64,000 bases of DNA from the NCBI GenBank assembly GCA_023525715.1, contig CM042015.1, forward strand, positions 82,460,750 to 82,524,749, given 5' to 3'. Positions 1-14,000 of this stretch are shown piece after piece; position 1 is the stretch's first letter, and every line of letters starts with the position of its first letter. Position numbers and translations under genes: made by a program. Below the pieces are notes generated by a model. It searched no databases and was not told where the DNA came from. It saw nothing but the letters and a program-made list of their open reading frames with translations. Source of the stretch: Cichorium intybus. Taxonomy: Eukaryota > Streptophyta > Magnoliopsida > Asterales > Asteraceae.

Positions 1-2701
<2,701 letters not shown>

Positions 2702-3115
2702 ATGCAGCGATCAATGGAAGGGTTTCAGAAAGCAATAAGGACTGCTATCACCAAGGAGCCTTCGATTACCAATTCTACTACCAATCTTCCATCTTCTTCC
2801 TATAACTCCGGCACAGGCTCGTATTCTGTTTCCCCTTCCGACCGATCTACTCTCTTGCTCACCAGACCCCCCAGGTACCCAATTCTTGTTCTTCACTGCT
2901 ATTCATACTCTGATAAGTTATTTATTTGTTTAAAATTGTGCAATTTGTATGTAATCATCATTGGCAATGTGATATGCAGGCGGGCGGTATCAGTGTTGAC
3001 TTGCTCCAAGCTTTGTGCCTTTTGCTTTGTTGCTGGGATTGTAGTTGGCTTCACCCTCAAGCGACGTGTCCGCCGATGGGCTGCTAAACTCCTCCGGAGA
3101 ATCAAGGATGACTGA
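2702..3115 (+). CDS. Small single-pass membrane protein, two exons
   Basis: Exons 2702-2874 and 2980-3115 give a 102-residue protein. The donor is AG|GTACCC and the acceptor ATGCAG|GCGG; the 105-bp intron is a multiple of three, so the unspliced frame also stays open. A second in-frame ATG lies at 2714. The N-terminal half is Ser/Thr-rich and probably soluble. Residues about 60-80 form one hydrophobic helix containing three cysteines (SVLTCSKLCAFCF..). A strongly basic tail follows (KRRVRRWAAKLLRRIKDD). By the positive-inside rule the tail would be cytosolic, as in a tail-anchored or type I arrangement. I recognise this as a kind of conserved plant protein of unknown function but cannot name it. 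The motifs suggest no enzymatic activity. Confidence 0.75.
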   Translation: MQRSMEGFQKAIRTAITKEPSITNSTTNLPSSSYNSGTGSYSVSPSDRSTLLLTRPPRYPILVLHCYSYSDKLFICLKLCNLYVIIIGNVICRRAVSVLTCSKLCAFCFVAGIVVGFTLKRRVRRWAAKLLRRIKDD

Positions 3116-3524
3116 CGATTTCTAAGGTTTTTGCTTTCAAATACATGCTACTTCTTGATGTGAGTTTCAGTCGACACTATAATTTGGAAATTTTGGCTAA
3201 TTACGTTTAGTAGGTCATTGTAATGCTATCTTTGCTTCATCTGCTAGAAAGTAACATATATCTTGGGTTATCTATTTTAAGATTGATTCTTTTAATTTCT
3301 TGGTTGAATAACATTATCCTATTTTATGGCTTGGTGATAACTATTGCACACATCCCCCAAATCTCACGTTTAGAATTCATGGCAATCCAACTTGGTTTTA
3401 TTAGAACATCCAGAATTATAATTATGTTTCAAATGTGTTATGTTCATTCTAGATATTTCCCCCCTACCCCTCTTCCCAGTGGCTTCAAAACAAATAAGTT
3501 ATCTTAGAACACTTTCATATTGCT
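3116..3524. other. 3' flank of the small membrane-protein gene
   Basis: AT-rich sequence that probably includes the 3' UTR of the preceding gene. No other feature was recognised. Confidence 0.5.
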
Positions 3525-5784
3525 TGTTATATAGCAATGTGGAAGCTTAACAATAATTAGGAAAGAAACTGTAGAAAGAATCAACAAGAATTGGCTAAAA
3601 TGGAATTCTTTATTTCATTGTGTTTATGCTTATACAAGCAGAGGAGAAACAAAGAACCAAACAGAATAAATAAAAATTGGGAACTTATTCTAATTTAGGT
3701 CAAAAGTCTTTTGAACTTTTTTTTTTTACATATTAAGCCCCTTGACTTGAGCCTTTTTTTACAAACTAGGGCATATGTGATCCTTTATTTACAAATTAAC
3801 CCTAGACTTATAGTTTTAAGACATTTTACTTACAATCTACGCATTGGCTTACAAACTAACTACAAATGTTCAAAACTACAAGTTAAACCTTTTTACCGAA
3901 CTCAAAAACGAAAATTATGGATAGTCAACCGGTATCTAACCAAACCTTTTGATTCACCAAACCAAACACCTTGAAGTTCTCCCAACTTCACCTTGAACAC
4001 TACTAAACCTTGTTAGAGTCTCGGGTTGTGACACGTCGCAGTCGTTGATGCGGTCAAAAATACTAAATTTTACCTTACCAATCCACTAGCTAGCGGTAAG
4101 TAATGGTCGAACTAAAGAGTTCGTGGTTGACACTTTGTGTTAAAATATGACCAATCTATAGTGTCACTCTATAGACGGTTTCTATTCATACACTCGATCC
4201 CGAAAGAACTCAAAAACACGAAAATCAAAACCAACAATCTACGCCGAAGCAATGGATCGCTACCAATCACCATAAACTATTATGATATCGAGATCAAACT
4301 CGGAAATCAGATCCAAAACAATCCAGAACTATCGAACCAAATAACGAACGATTATAAATAAAACGCGAAATTACGATCAAATGTAAATAACAGAAACTTT
4401 GCATTCGAACCAAACCCGCTCAGAGCCGAATGCTTTTGAATTCAGGTACCAATCCAGGTCTACGTGGTCGATAGTGTTCTACAAGTCAGAACCTTCGATC
4501 GCACGAGAACAAAACAAAAATCGAAACTAATAAAAATAAAGTGAACGAACCAAATATGGAATCTACTTCTAAAGCTACGAAAATATGAGTCAAAGAAGCC
4601 TGAGTGTCTCTCAAATGTACAATCTTTACATATAAATCATCCCATTCTCACTTCCGGGCCTCTCTCCGACAAGTAGAAACTAGATTCTTTATTGATTAGC
4701 AATGCATCTGTAAATATGTCTATTGCCACTTGAAAAACCCACCTTATGTGTTGTCAAATAACTAAGACTGTTGCAATTTACTTTCACCAAACAAGTCAAT
4801 GTTTGCACTCTTTTGCCTAGTGGCTAAAATTTTCAACGCCCCTTTATTGATCCATCAAACCTTGTGAAAAGTGAAAACCTCGATTGATTTAACATCCAAT
4901 CGCCTCCAATTCACCCTTTTGATTATTCCAAGATAATTGTTGCCCAAAAATGAACCAAACACCATTTTCTTAATCAAGAACCCCACATGAAAATCCAATG
5001 CACCGCCACCCAATTGAAACCCCTTTAATCTTCAATCAATCACCTTAAAATGGTAGTCAACCCCTTGTTCTTGAACTTCAAGAACACTAACCAAACCTCT
5101 TTAAGAGCTTTTATCGAACACTTTGTGTGCGTACTTTGAAACTCTACATCAACCCAATAAAAATATGTATAGGGGCCCATAAATGAATCAGACACCCAAA
5201 CTAAGACAATTTAATGACAAAACACTAATTAAACTTATGATTTTGATTTCGAAAAATTTCCCAGAAATGAACAACACGCCATTTCCTTGTTATGAAATTG
5301 AAATTCAAAAAATGTTTCTTATCTGATCTTGATTGAGAATGCACCTTGAAAACTTAACTTGTATATTCACCCAACAGTTGTTTTCTCCCTTTCAGTCTAA
5401 TTTTGAAAAGAAAACCCAGCCAAAAACTACATTCACAACATGATCGATAAAAAAAAAATCTCCTTCCAGGCCCTTATACCAATTTGTTATGCCAATGTGG
5501 AAGGTAACAATAATTAGGAAAGAAATTATAGAAAGAATTATAAAGAATTGGCTAAAATGGAATTACTTACTCCATGGTTTGTTTTTACATATACAACTAG
5601 GAGAGAAAAAATACCAAAAGAAACAACATAAAATTTAGGAACTTATTCTAATCATCAAAAGTCTTTACTTTTCTCTTTTGAAACATTAAGCCCCTACACT
5701 TAATCCCTATTTACAAACTAGACCCTAGATTGTCCTTTATTTACGAATTACCCGTACACTTATAGTATTAAGCCATTTTACCCA
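3525..5784 (-). mobile_element. Degenerate non-coding LTR-type element (TRIM/LARD-like)
   Basis: Two diverged direct repeats of about 300 bp, 3525-3834 and 5485-5784, share GCAATGTGGAAG, ACAATAATTAGGAAAGAAA, GAATTGGCTAAAATGGAAT and AACTTATTCTAAT. Read on the minus strand they run TG..CA. Next to the inner edge of the right copy (about 5466-5481) the minus strand reads TGGTATAAGGGCC, a decayed match to the initiator-Met tRNA primer binding site TGGTATCAGAGCC. This makes the right copy the 5' LTR. The 1.65 kb between the repeats shows no gag or pol. No clear polypurine tract or target-site duplication was found, so the element is old and the classification tentative. Confidence 0.5.
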
Positions 5785-6102
5785 CGATATACTTGTATTT
5801 GGTTGTGTTAATTAGTTTTATTAGTAGTGTAAGAAGAACACTTTTAACACTTTTGTGGTGCTTTATAATTCATGTTTTGTAATGATCTTCCGTTATTTTA
5901 CAAATCAATTTTATAGTTGCTAGAAAAATCTATGTATTAATGAAAATATGGTTGCATATATTATTTCTCAACTTTCATATTGACGAGTCGCACTAAATAT
6001 GAATAATCTCACAGTGTTATGTGTTTGCTTTAATTGCGTGTTTTATAGTGTGCTTCCAGTTGCTTTGGCAAATCGCTGACGCTTATATAGTTTTTAGAAA
6101 TA

Positions 6103-6504
6103 GGGTTTATGTCATAAAAGCCCTTAAGTTTGTCAGAAATGTTCGGGTTTACCTTCATATGTATTTTTTGTTCATAAAAGCCCTTAAATTTATGTATGTT
6201 TCATTAAAACCCTTAAGTTTGACAGGAATGTTCGGGTTTACCTTCATATGTATTTTTTGTTCATAAAAGCCCTTAAATTTATGTATGTTTCATTAAAACC
6301 CTTAAGTTTGACAGGAATGTTCGGTTTTACCATTGTGTCCTGTTATAGAACCTATCAAACTTAAGGGTAAAACCGAACATTCCTGCCAAACTTAAGGGTT
6401 TTAATGAACCAAAATAAATTTAAGGGCTTTAATGAACAAAAAATACATAAAAGGGTAAACCCAAACATTTCATACAAACTTAAGGGCTTTTATGACAATA
6501 ACCC
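6103..6504. mobile_element. Mutator-type hairpin MITE with 9-bp TSD
   Basis: The 402-bp element is almost wholly an inverted repeat. The left end starts GGGTTTATGTCATAAAAGCC and the right end, read inward on the minus strand, starts GGGTTATTGTCATAAAAGCC. Identical 9-bp sequences TTAGAAATA flank it at 6094-6102 and 6505-6513, the duplication length of Mutator-like elements. The left arm contains an extra tandem copy of about 97 bp (near 6168-6265 and 6266-6320) that the right arm lacks. It has no coding capacity. Confidence 0.85.
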
Positions 6505-6513
6505 TTAGAAATA

Positions 6514-9500
6514 TCTAAAAGTTGATAAAAATAGGGTTTAAATAAAATTTTATGGTGGTTGGCATAGACGAACTATTTTTACTTTCATAATGATGTTTTA
6601 TAAAGTTGTAAAAACATGGTATATGTTATATGTCAACTGAAGGATATGTTGGGAATCTTATTATTATTTGTAACATCATTTCGATATATTAACAAATTAC
6701 GAGATATTTAATCAAACATATAATATCATTAAAGGAAAACAAAAATCTAATATCATGGATGATTCAAATCAAACATAGGATAACAATTTTGACTTTGTGA
6801 ATGGCTACTAGAAGTACTTCTCCTACCCGTCTCTCATGTCATTGACATATCGACTGGTTGAAAGGTGAACAACGAAGACTATTATGCCTATGTTTTGACA
6901 TCTATTATATTTTTATTGTTAGACCCTCACCTTGCAAACGAATACAATCATGGTTTTTGGGCCAACAAGCTTGTCGTTTGTCCATGACTACTGATTTAAC
7001 GATCACCTGTTTTTTTTTTTTTTTTTGGGTCATTTCCCATTCACAAGGACTTAGAAGATGATGCATTGTCTTGTGGTATGTAGATCAATAATCCTTTGTT
7101 GTGAAGCAATGGATAATTGCATCGTTGCATTGGTAGGTTTTAGGTAATTTAAGATCAATATCACCTAACTAAAAGATAAATCAGAGCATTTCCACTTTCT
7201 ACATGTATAAGTCTTTTCATTCAAATCAATGATATTATTCTTCATATAGTCGTATTTCATATATGAAGTTTAAGATATGGTATGCAACCCAATTTCCAGT
7301 AGTTCGTTCTCTTTTCAATTTTATTCTCTTTCCAAGGACTGATCAACGTTTAATTTCGCTGAAAAGGATAAAATCATTTTAGTTCTACTTCTACATGTCA
7401 CAAAGTTGTTCACCCTAAATTAATTAATTATTTATCTCTGAAACTTCGATGTTGGCAATACCATTGATGCATCATACAATGGAAAAAATTAGCAAAGCAT
7501 TGTTACCGACACACAATATTCATGTATATATAACGTATTAATGAACTCGACAATATTAGAGGTCATTATATTATAATGTACTTCCGGGAATCATGCCCTC
7601 ACACATTTTTATGCTCCAACCTAGTCAAGTATTTCATATTTTTGGGGTCTGGAACTACATGGATATACCATATTTTCTTCAAAAGTTGATTAAATGTACA
7701 TTTTTCATATGTCCCATAACATCAATTTAAATTTATTATCTATACGAATATTCATTCATAAATTTGTGAGAAGGTGAAGACAAGAAAGGCCACAACATGC
7801 CTTTGAGAATACCCTTGTAATGTTTAGGTCAATGGAAGTAGTCCTATCAAATATGATGGCTAAATTTACTCAATGATGTATTCATATAGCCTAGCTAAAA
7901 ACCATGCCCATGAGTCTTCACTCCTGAATTGAAGCTGTTGTAGGAAATGAGAAAGACTTGGTTGTTTACCTCCATGGAAACCATAAGTATCATGGTGCTC
8001 AAGTATTTCCCTTTCAAGTAAGCACCGGTTATTATGATTAATGGTCATACGCATCTACGAAACAACTAAATCTATAAGATCTTTGTGTTAAGTTGACAAG
8101 TATTGATCATCAAATAACTACTCCATGTTGTAATGCAAATCAAACTTATTGTGTAATCAATAGTGGCAAATACCACTCAAATGGACCGTTGTCATAACTA
8201 TTGAAGTGTCACAGATGGCCAAGGATAGCTTTAGTCAAATGGTGATAATTTAATAACAGACTGACAAATTAATCTTCGGGTCCCTCTCAAAATTTCTAGT
8301 GCTTAGCACTTCACCTGCCAAGTTTTAGAGCATAAATGTCAATATTGTGTCGGGAACTAAAATCTCAGGTGATTTCCATTCCCTGATATATTTTCTTTTT
8401 GTTACCAAACATTGCCTCTTTCAATAACTCGCCCTACATATTTTTTTGTCTTGGCGACGCTTGACATACAATTGGGTTTTTGAACAAGTGTGTCTATCAA
8501 AACAAGGTTCAAACTTGGAAATGTCCCTCTCAAAATTTCTAGTGCTTAGCACTTCCACTACTCGATCGATTTCCATTACTGATTTCCATCAACCAATCAA
8601 TTTCGTGCAACACATCTATATTCATGGACAACACCATCGACAAGAAATAATGTTACCATATTTGAAAACACAACATGGACAAAATTAATCATGTGGTTGA
8701 CATCATTGTCATCAATTAGCTCGATAACTTATTTTAGTTTAGGATGTTGAAAGGATAAAAATACGTTACTACCTATTAAACATAACTTACTTGACTGGGA
8801 ACCAAATAAAAGAACCTAACAAGTTTATAACCGATGGAAAATTTGAACCATTATTCATCACCTTAGACGCCATGTATTATTTAACTTCATTGATTGTCTA
8901 CAAAACTCTTGGTACAAAAAAGTACTTTTGAATATGAATATTGTATTTACAATATTTCTTATTTTATAATAAAAATAAGGAATTTGGCAGCAAAGTTATT
9001 TTCACAATGGCAATACAAAACCTAATAACATAAGCTGCAAAATAGGGATCAAATATGATTCTACATTGCACAGACGATCTCACAATACCTCTCGCAATAC
9101 AAGTATTGTGAAATTAAATTTTGATAGCTAAAGTATTATCACAACATATAGATCTTTTGAAGATATTTTGAAGTGGATTGACGCGAATTTTCAATAGTAA
9201 CAACTAACAACTAGTATACTTGTGGACTAATAAACTTGTCATTTAAATAAATCTACAAACCATTTTTGGTATTTTGTGTGTGTCCAATTGCAATTTTCAA
9301 TAATAACAACTATTATGCTTGTGAATTAATAAACTTTACATTTATTTTGAGATATAAGAGAAAAAAATAAGAAACAATATGTATTTTTATTATTTTATGG
9401 ATGTAACAGTTTAGATCATTTTTGGGTGTTGAGACAACTATATTTTAATTTATTAAAAAAAAAAATAAGTGTTTCCTCGTGGTTTTATAACTTTTATTTT

Positions 9501-9689
9501 ATTTTTAATTACCATAAGTTATCATCCCAATTTACATTGTACAAATACATTTCAACTCATTACATAGTCTTATAGTTGCCTATAAGACCGAGTAGTCGGG
9601 AAAACATAATTGCTAGGAGATTTAAATGGTGTAATGATATGAACGTCGTAAAAGTAATTAAACGACTAAATCAATAAAAATTATAATTA
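6514..9689. other. Intergenic AT-rich stretch, no gene recognised
   Basis: No coding exon with convincing splice signals was seen. A 34-bp phrase (CCCTCTCAAAATTTCTAGTGC and onward) occurs at about 8281-8312 and again at 8524-8554, indicating a local duplication. A poly-T run lies at 7011-7026. A short minus-strand open frame at 7866-8054 matches nothing I know. Confidence 0.5.
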
Positions 9690-10566
9690 GATCAAAGGGA
9701 GCTGTGACCACTCATCCTAAGGGGTTTGAGTGCCACGTATGCGTCACATCACTTTACCCTCATCCATTCAATTTTAGAAAATAGTAACCTCTCACTTTTT
9801 TTTAATTAAATAAATAAAAAAATAAAACCCAACTTCAAATTCAATTTTTTAAAATTAAAGCATTTCATTAATTAATAAATAAAAGTTACAACGGTAAAAT
9901 AAAACGACAGACATAAAATTAAAAACGACAAATAAACTCACAACCTACAAATTAAAAAAACGACAAATAAAACGATAAATGAAACACGTAAATAAATAAA
10001 CGACACCCTACGAGCGATATTTTGCCATAATATCTGCTTTTAATTTTATAACCATCTTCCGTGCTTCACCCTCGAGACCCTCCTCCGGATTCGACGGACT
10101 AGTTTTTCCTTTTCTTTATGCGGCATCTCGTCCCATCGGCCGGTGGAATTCGGGAAATTCGAAGGGGTCTTCATCTAGGTCATCGTTGGGTGTGTAGTAT
10201 TGATCGAAACCGAAGACGTTTTGTCGGTTTCGATTTGATGGTGTGGTTTGATTGTTTGGAGAATCTTGAGAGGACATTTTTTTTTAAATTGTTTGTAAGA
10301 GAGTTGGATGTAAAAGAGTATATAGAAGTGTGGTTTTATTTGTGTAAATAAAGAGTATATATAGTTTGGTAAAAATTTAAAAAAAAAATTACTCAACAAA
10401 CTCCAGGGGTCAAACTGCAACAAATGCATTATATCATCGCACGGGGTTTTAACCATATTCATCTGGCTTCACCGCGGTGTACCACCCAACTGGGACGGTG
10501 TTACCGTGCGAGGTTTGAACGCCAGCTCGGACACTGCACCACAAGGTGTTACGGCTCCGCATGGTC
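9690..10566 (-). mobile_element. PIF/Harbinger non-autonomous element with TTA TSD
   Basis: TTA trinucleotides at 9687-9689 and 10567-10569 flank the element, the usual Harbinger target duplication. The ends are imperfect inverted repeats: the left starts GATCAAAGGGAGCTGTGAC, and the right, read inward on the minus strand, starts GACCATGCGGAGCCGTAAC. The interior has a short minus-strand frame resembling parts of the Harbinger ORF1 (Myb/NAM-associated) protein. No DDE transposase is present, so this 877-bp copy is an internal deletion derivative. Confidence 0.75.
10116..10277 (-). pseudogene. Remnant of Harbinger ORF1-type protein
   Basis: A 53-residue frame starts MSSQDSPNNQ, contains VFGFDQYYTPNDDLDEDPFE and ends RPMGRDAA before a stop. 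After the stop the sequence still reads KGKTSPSN-like in a neighbouring frame. A 'RP.GR..A..KGK' stretch followed by an acidic or coiled C-terminus is typical of the ORF1/NAM-associated proteins of plant PIF/Harbinger elements. The N- and C-terminal parts appear joined with the Myb-like middle missing, consistent with internal deletion. The family assignment is from memory. Confidence 0.45.
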
Positions 10567-11010
10567 TTAGAATTGGTTATTTATTTAATTTTTTGTATTC
10601 TTCCTAAGAAAACAATACGTTAAAAAAAACAAAAACCCAGCATCTTGTATGAAGAGCGCTAAATCACGGATGGTACCACCGCCACCGTGGCAGTCACCAC
10701 CATTCAAATTGTATTCAAGAGGGAATAGCCGTTGCAATTCTTATATTTTAATTTTTAATAATTATTTAATACGCACAAAACCGAAACAGTCCCAAATTGA
10801 ACTCAGTCTCTCAACTTGGCAACAATTCCCAAATTACATCCAACGGAAAACAATTTGATTCTTGATCTTTTTTCCTCCAACAACAATCTGGATTCAACAA
10901 CTGTAAGTTCATACTTCCCCCAAATGGATTCTCTCGATTCTTGCTTCTTATTTTCCCCAAATTACTGCTGTATTGGATCCCCATTAACGCTTCCCTAGTT
11001 TTTCCGATAC

Positions 11011-11034
11011 ATGAAGGTATGGTTCTTAAGATGA
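11011..11034 (+). promoter_or_regulatory. Short upstream ORF overlapping the kinesin start
   Basis: ATG at 11011 opens a seven-codon frame (MKVWFLR) whose TGA at 11032-11034 overlaps the kinesin ATG at 11031 as ATGA. A second, in-frame ATG lies at 11019. If transcripts include this leader, ribosomes would meet the uORF first. A leader intron is possible (donor ACT|GTAAGT near 10900, acceptor CCCTAG near 10999) and would leave the uORF in place. Confidence 0.45.
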
Positions 11035-14000
11035 GCGTCAGTGCGCCTGTCACACCAGCAACCAAGATCCGAAGGACCCCTTCTTCAACCCCAAGTGGCC
11101 CAAGAAATGCAGAGGAGAAGATACTGGTTACCGTTAGAATCCGGCCATTGACTCCTAGAGAGCTTGCTTCATATGATCTTATTGCTTGGGATTGCACCGA
11201 TGAGAATACCGTTGTTTCTAGAAACCTCAATCACGAACGCCATAACGGAACTTACACTTTTGGTACTGTTACTGTCAAATTCCTTCATCAACGTAATTTC
11301 TTACTCCAATCTCTTTCTCTTACACGCGGATTCTACTTTGCTATGTTTCAGATAGAGTCTTTGATCCGTCTTGTCCGACTAGGAAGATCTACGAACAAGG
11401 TGCTAGAGATGTCGCCCTATCTGCTATCAAAGGGATTAACGGTATCTCTTCAATCTTCTACCCTTCTTCACGCAATTTCTATATTTATGGCTTCAAATTA
11501 ACAATCTCACATCATCACATCTCTCGATTAAATTGCAGCTACAATTTTTGCGTACGGTCAGACTAGCAGTGGCAAGACTTACACCATGAGGGGAATAGCA
11601 GAGAATGTTATCGATGACATTTATGACCATATTAAGAACGTAAACCCTCATTTCTTTGATACGATGAGTGCTCACAACTCATAACACTTAACTGTATAAT
11701 GTAAAGTTCAATGATTCTGTGTTTACAGGCCGTGGAAAGTAAATTTGTGTTGAGGCTTTCTGCTCTTGAAATCTACAATGAGACTGTAATAGACCTATTG
11801 AACCGTGATTCTGGTGCACTTCGTCTTTTAGATGATCCTGAGGTGAAAACATCAAATTTTTCATTACAGATCAAATATTTATCTTTCCATTTTCGTTTAA
11901 AGTGTTGTTATTTTGTCTAAAAACAGAAAGGCACAGTAGTGGAGAAGCTAACTGAAGAGATCATCAAAGATGGTAATCATCTAAGGTGCTTAATATCAAC
12001 CTGTGAAGGTAATTACTAATTAGCATCTTGAAGTTACCATGAAAACATTTACAAAAAGCCCCCTCAACTTACGTTTCTTTCTGGTTGCAGCTCAAAGGCA
12101 AGTGGGTGAAACTTCTTTGAATGATCGAAGCTCAAGATCACACCAGATAATCAAATTGGTAATCTTTGGTGTATAATTTTTTATACCAACTTACAAAATA
12201 CTCAATTTTGGTTCTTTGGTATGTTTCCTTTTTCAGACAATTGAGAGTAGTCATCGTGAAGAATCAGGATTTGTAAAATCTCTCTTGGCAAGTTTGGTAT
12301 GTTTCCTACTTTCTTTTTGTTTGCTCTTATGATTATTTTTATTTGTTTTCTTTTCTAATTAATTTCGTTTCAGAGTCTTGTGGATCTTGCTGGCAGTGAG
12401 CGTACTGTTCAAACAAATGCAGATGGAATTAGGTTAAAAGAAGGAAGCCACATAAACAGAAGTCTACTCACTTTAACAACTGTCATTAGGAAGCTAAGGT
12501 TAGTCTTGAAATGAATTTAGAATCATAACGATTTTAAGATACATTTTATTTTTTTTTAATTAAAGTATTTCTGTTTTCTTGTAATGTAGTGGTGGGAAAA
12601 AGAGTGGTCACATACCTTACAGAGATTCAAAACTCACAAGAATATTGCAATCATCACTTGGGGGAAATGCAAGGACTGCAATAATTTGTACCATGAGTCC
12701 TGCTTTGAGCCACGTGGACCAATCAAGAAACACTTTGGCTTTTGCAAATAGTGCAAAAGAAGTTACAAACAGTGCTCAAGTAAATATGGTATGATTAACT
12801 TTCAAATCTTGTGAGGGAAAAAGCATAATTTAATGTTTTTTATGGGGGAAATTACAGAAAAATCAAGAAACATAAAAAGTTTTAATTTTTTATTTTTAGG
12901 TTGTTGGTGAGAAGCAACTGGTGAAGCATTTGCAAGAAGAAGTCACAAGACTTAAAGCAGAATTGTTGACTCCAGAACCTTCCTCCTCAAAGTCTTTAAA
13001 GACTTTACTCTTAGAAAAAGAGCAGAAAATTAAGGAGGTATTAATTTATCAAAATCAAATTATCATAACTACCCATTTTACAAAATATAATTTTATAAAG
13101 AACCCAACAATCTTTTTTCAGATGGAGAAAGAATTAAATGAGATAAAACTCGAAAGAGACCTCGCACAATCACAGCTAGAAATAGCAAGAAAACTACAAA
13201 AAGACACAAAAGATCCAATAATTCATCACCAAGTAGCCAAACGTCTCTCATTCAGCAATGACCATGTATCGGTATCGAGTAGGCGAACATCTTTAAGAAA
13301 GTCAACTCAGTCAACATTCAGAAGACCATTATTAAGACAGTCAGCAACATGCATGGATCCATGCATGTTAGTGCATGAAATAAGAAAAGTGGAAATGAGA
13401 CAAAGACAATTAGGTGAAGAAGCAAACCGTGCACTTGAATTACTTCACAAAGAAGTTTCCTCTCACAGACATGGGAATCAAGATGCTGCTGAAACAATCG
13501 CGAAGCTGTTATCTGACATCAAGAACATGAATGCAATCAGTAATTCCATTCCGGAGGAGATTGAAGTTAAAGATAAAGCGAGTTTAAAAGAAGAGATAGG
13601 TCGGTTAAAATGTGAAGAAAATACAATTGCATCTTTGGAAGAAAAGCTTGAGAATGTTCAGAAGTCTTTAGACACGTTGGTTTTGTGCAATAAAGAAGAG
13701 GGGTCAAGGAGTCCTTTGAAAAATAAGATTTTGAAAAATAATGGGAAAATGGCGAATTTTATAAAGTCTCCATGTTCGCCTTCAGCAACAATTGTTCATA
13801 ATATTGAAAACATGGCTCCAGATAATCAAAAGAGTGAAGGGGATAATAATAAGAAGAATAGTAGTACTCCTGCATCAAAGCAACCGAATTCGGTTAATGT
13901 GAAAAAGATTCAGATGATGTTTAAAAATGCAGCTGAAGATAATATTCAAAGTATTAAAGCTTATGTTACTGAATTGAAAGAACGGGTGGCAAAGTTACAA

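Noticed and set aside
7866..8054. 62-residue minus-strand frame
   Set aside because: No family resemblance, splice partners or repeats. Frames this short are expected by chance.
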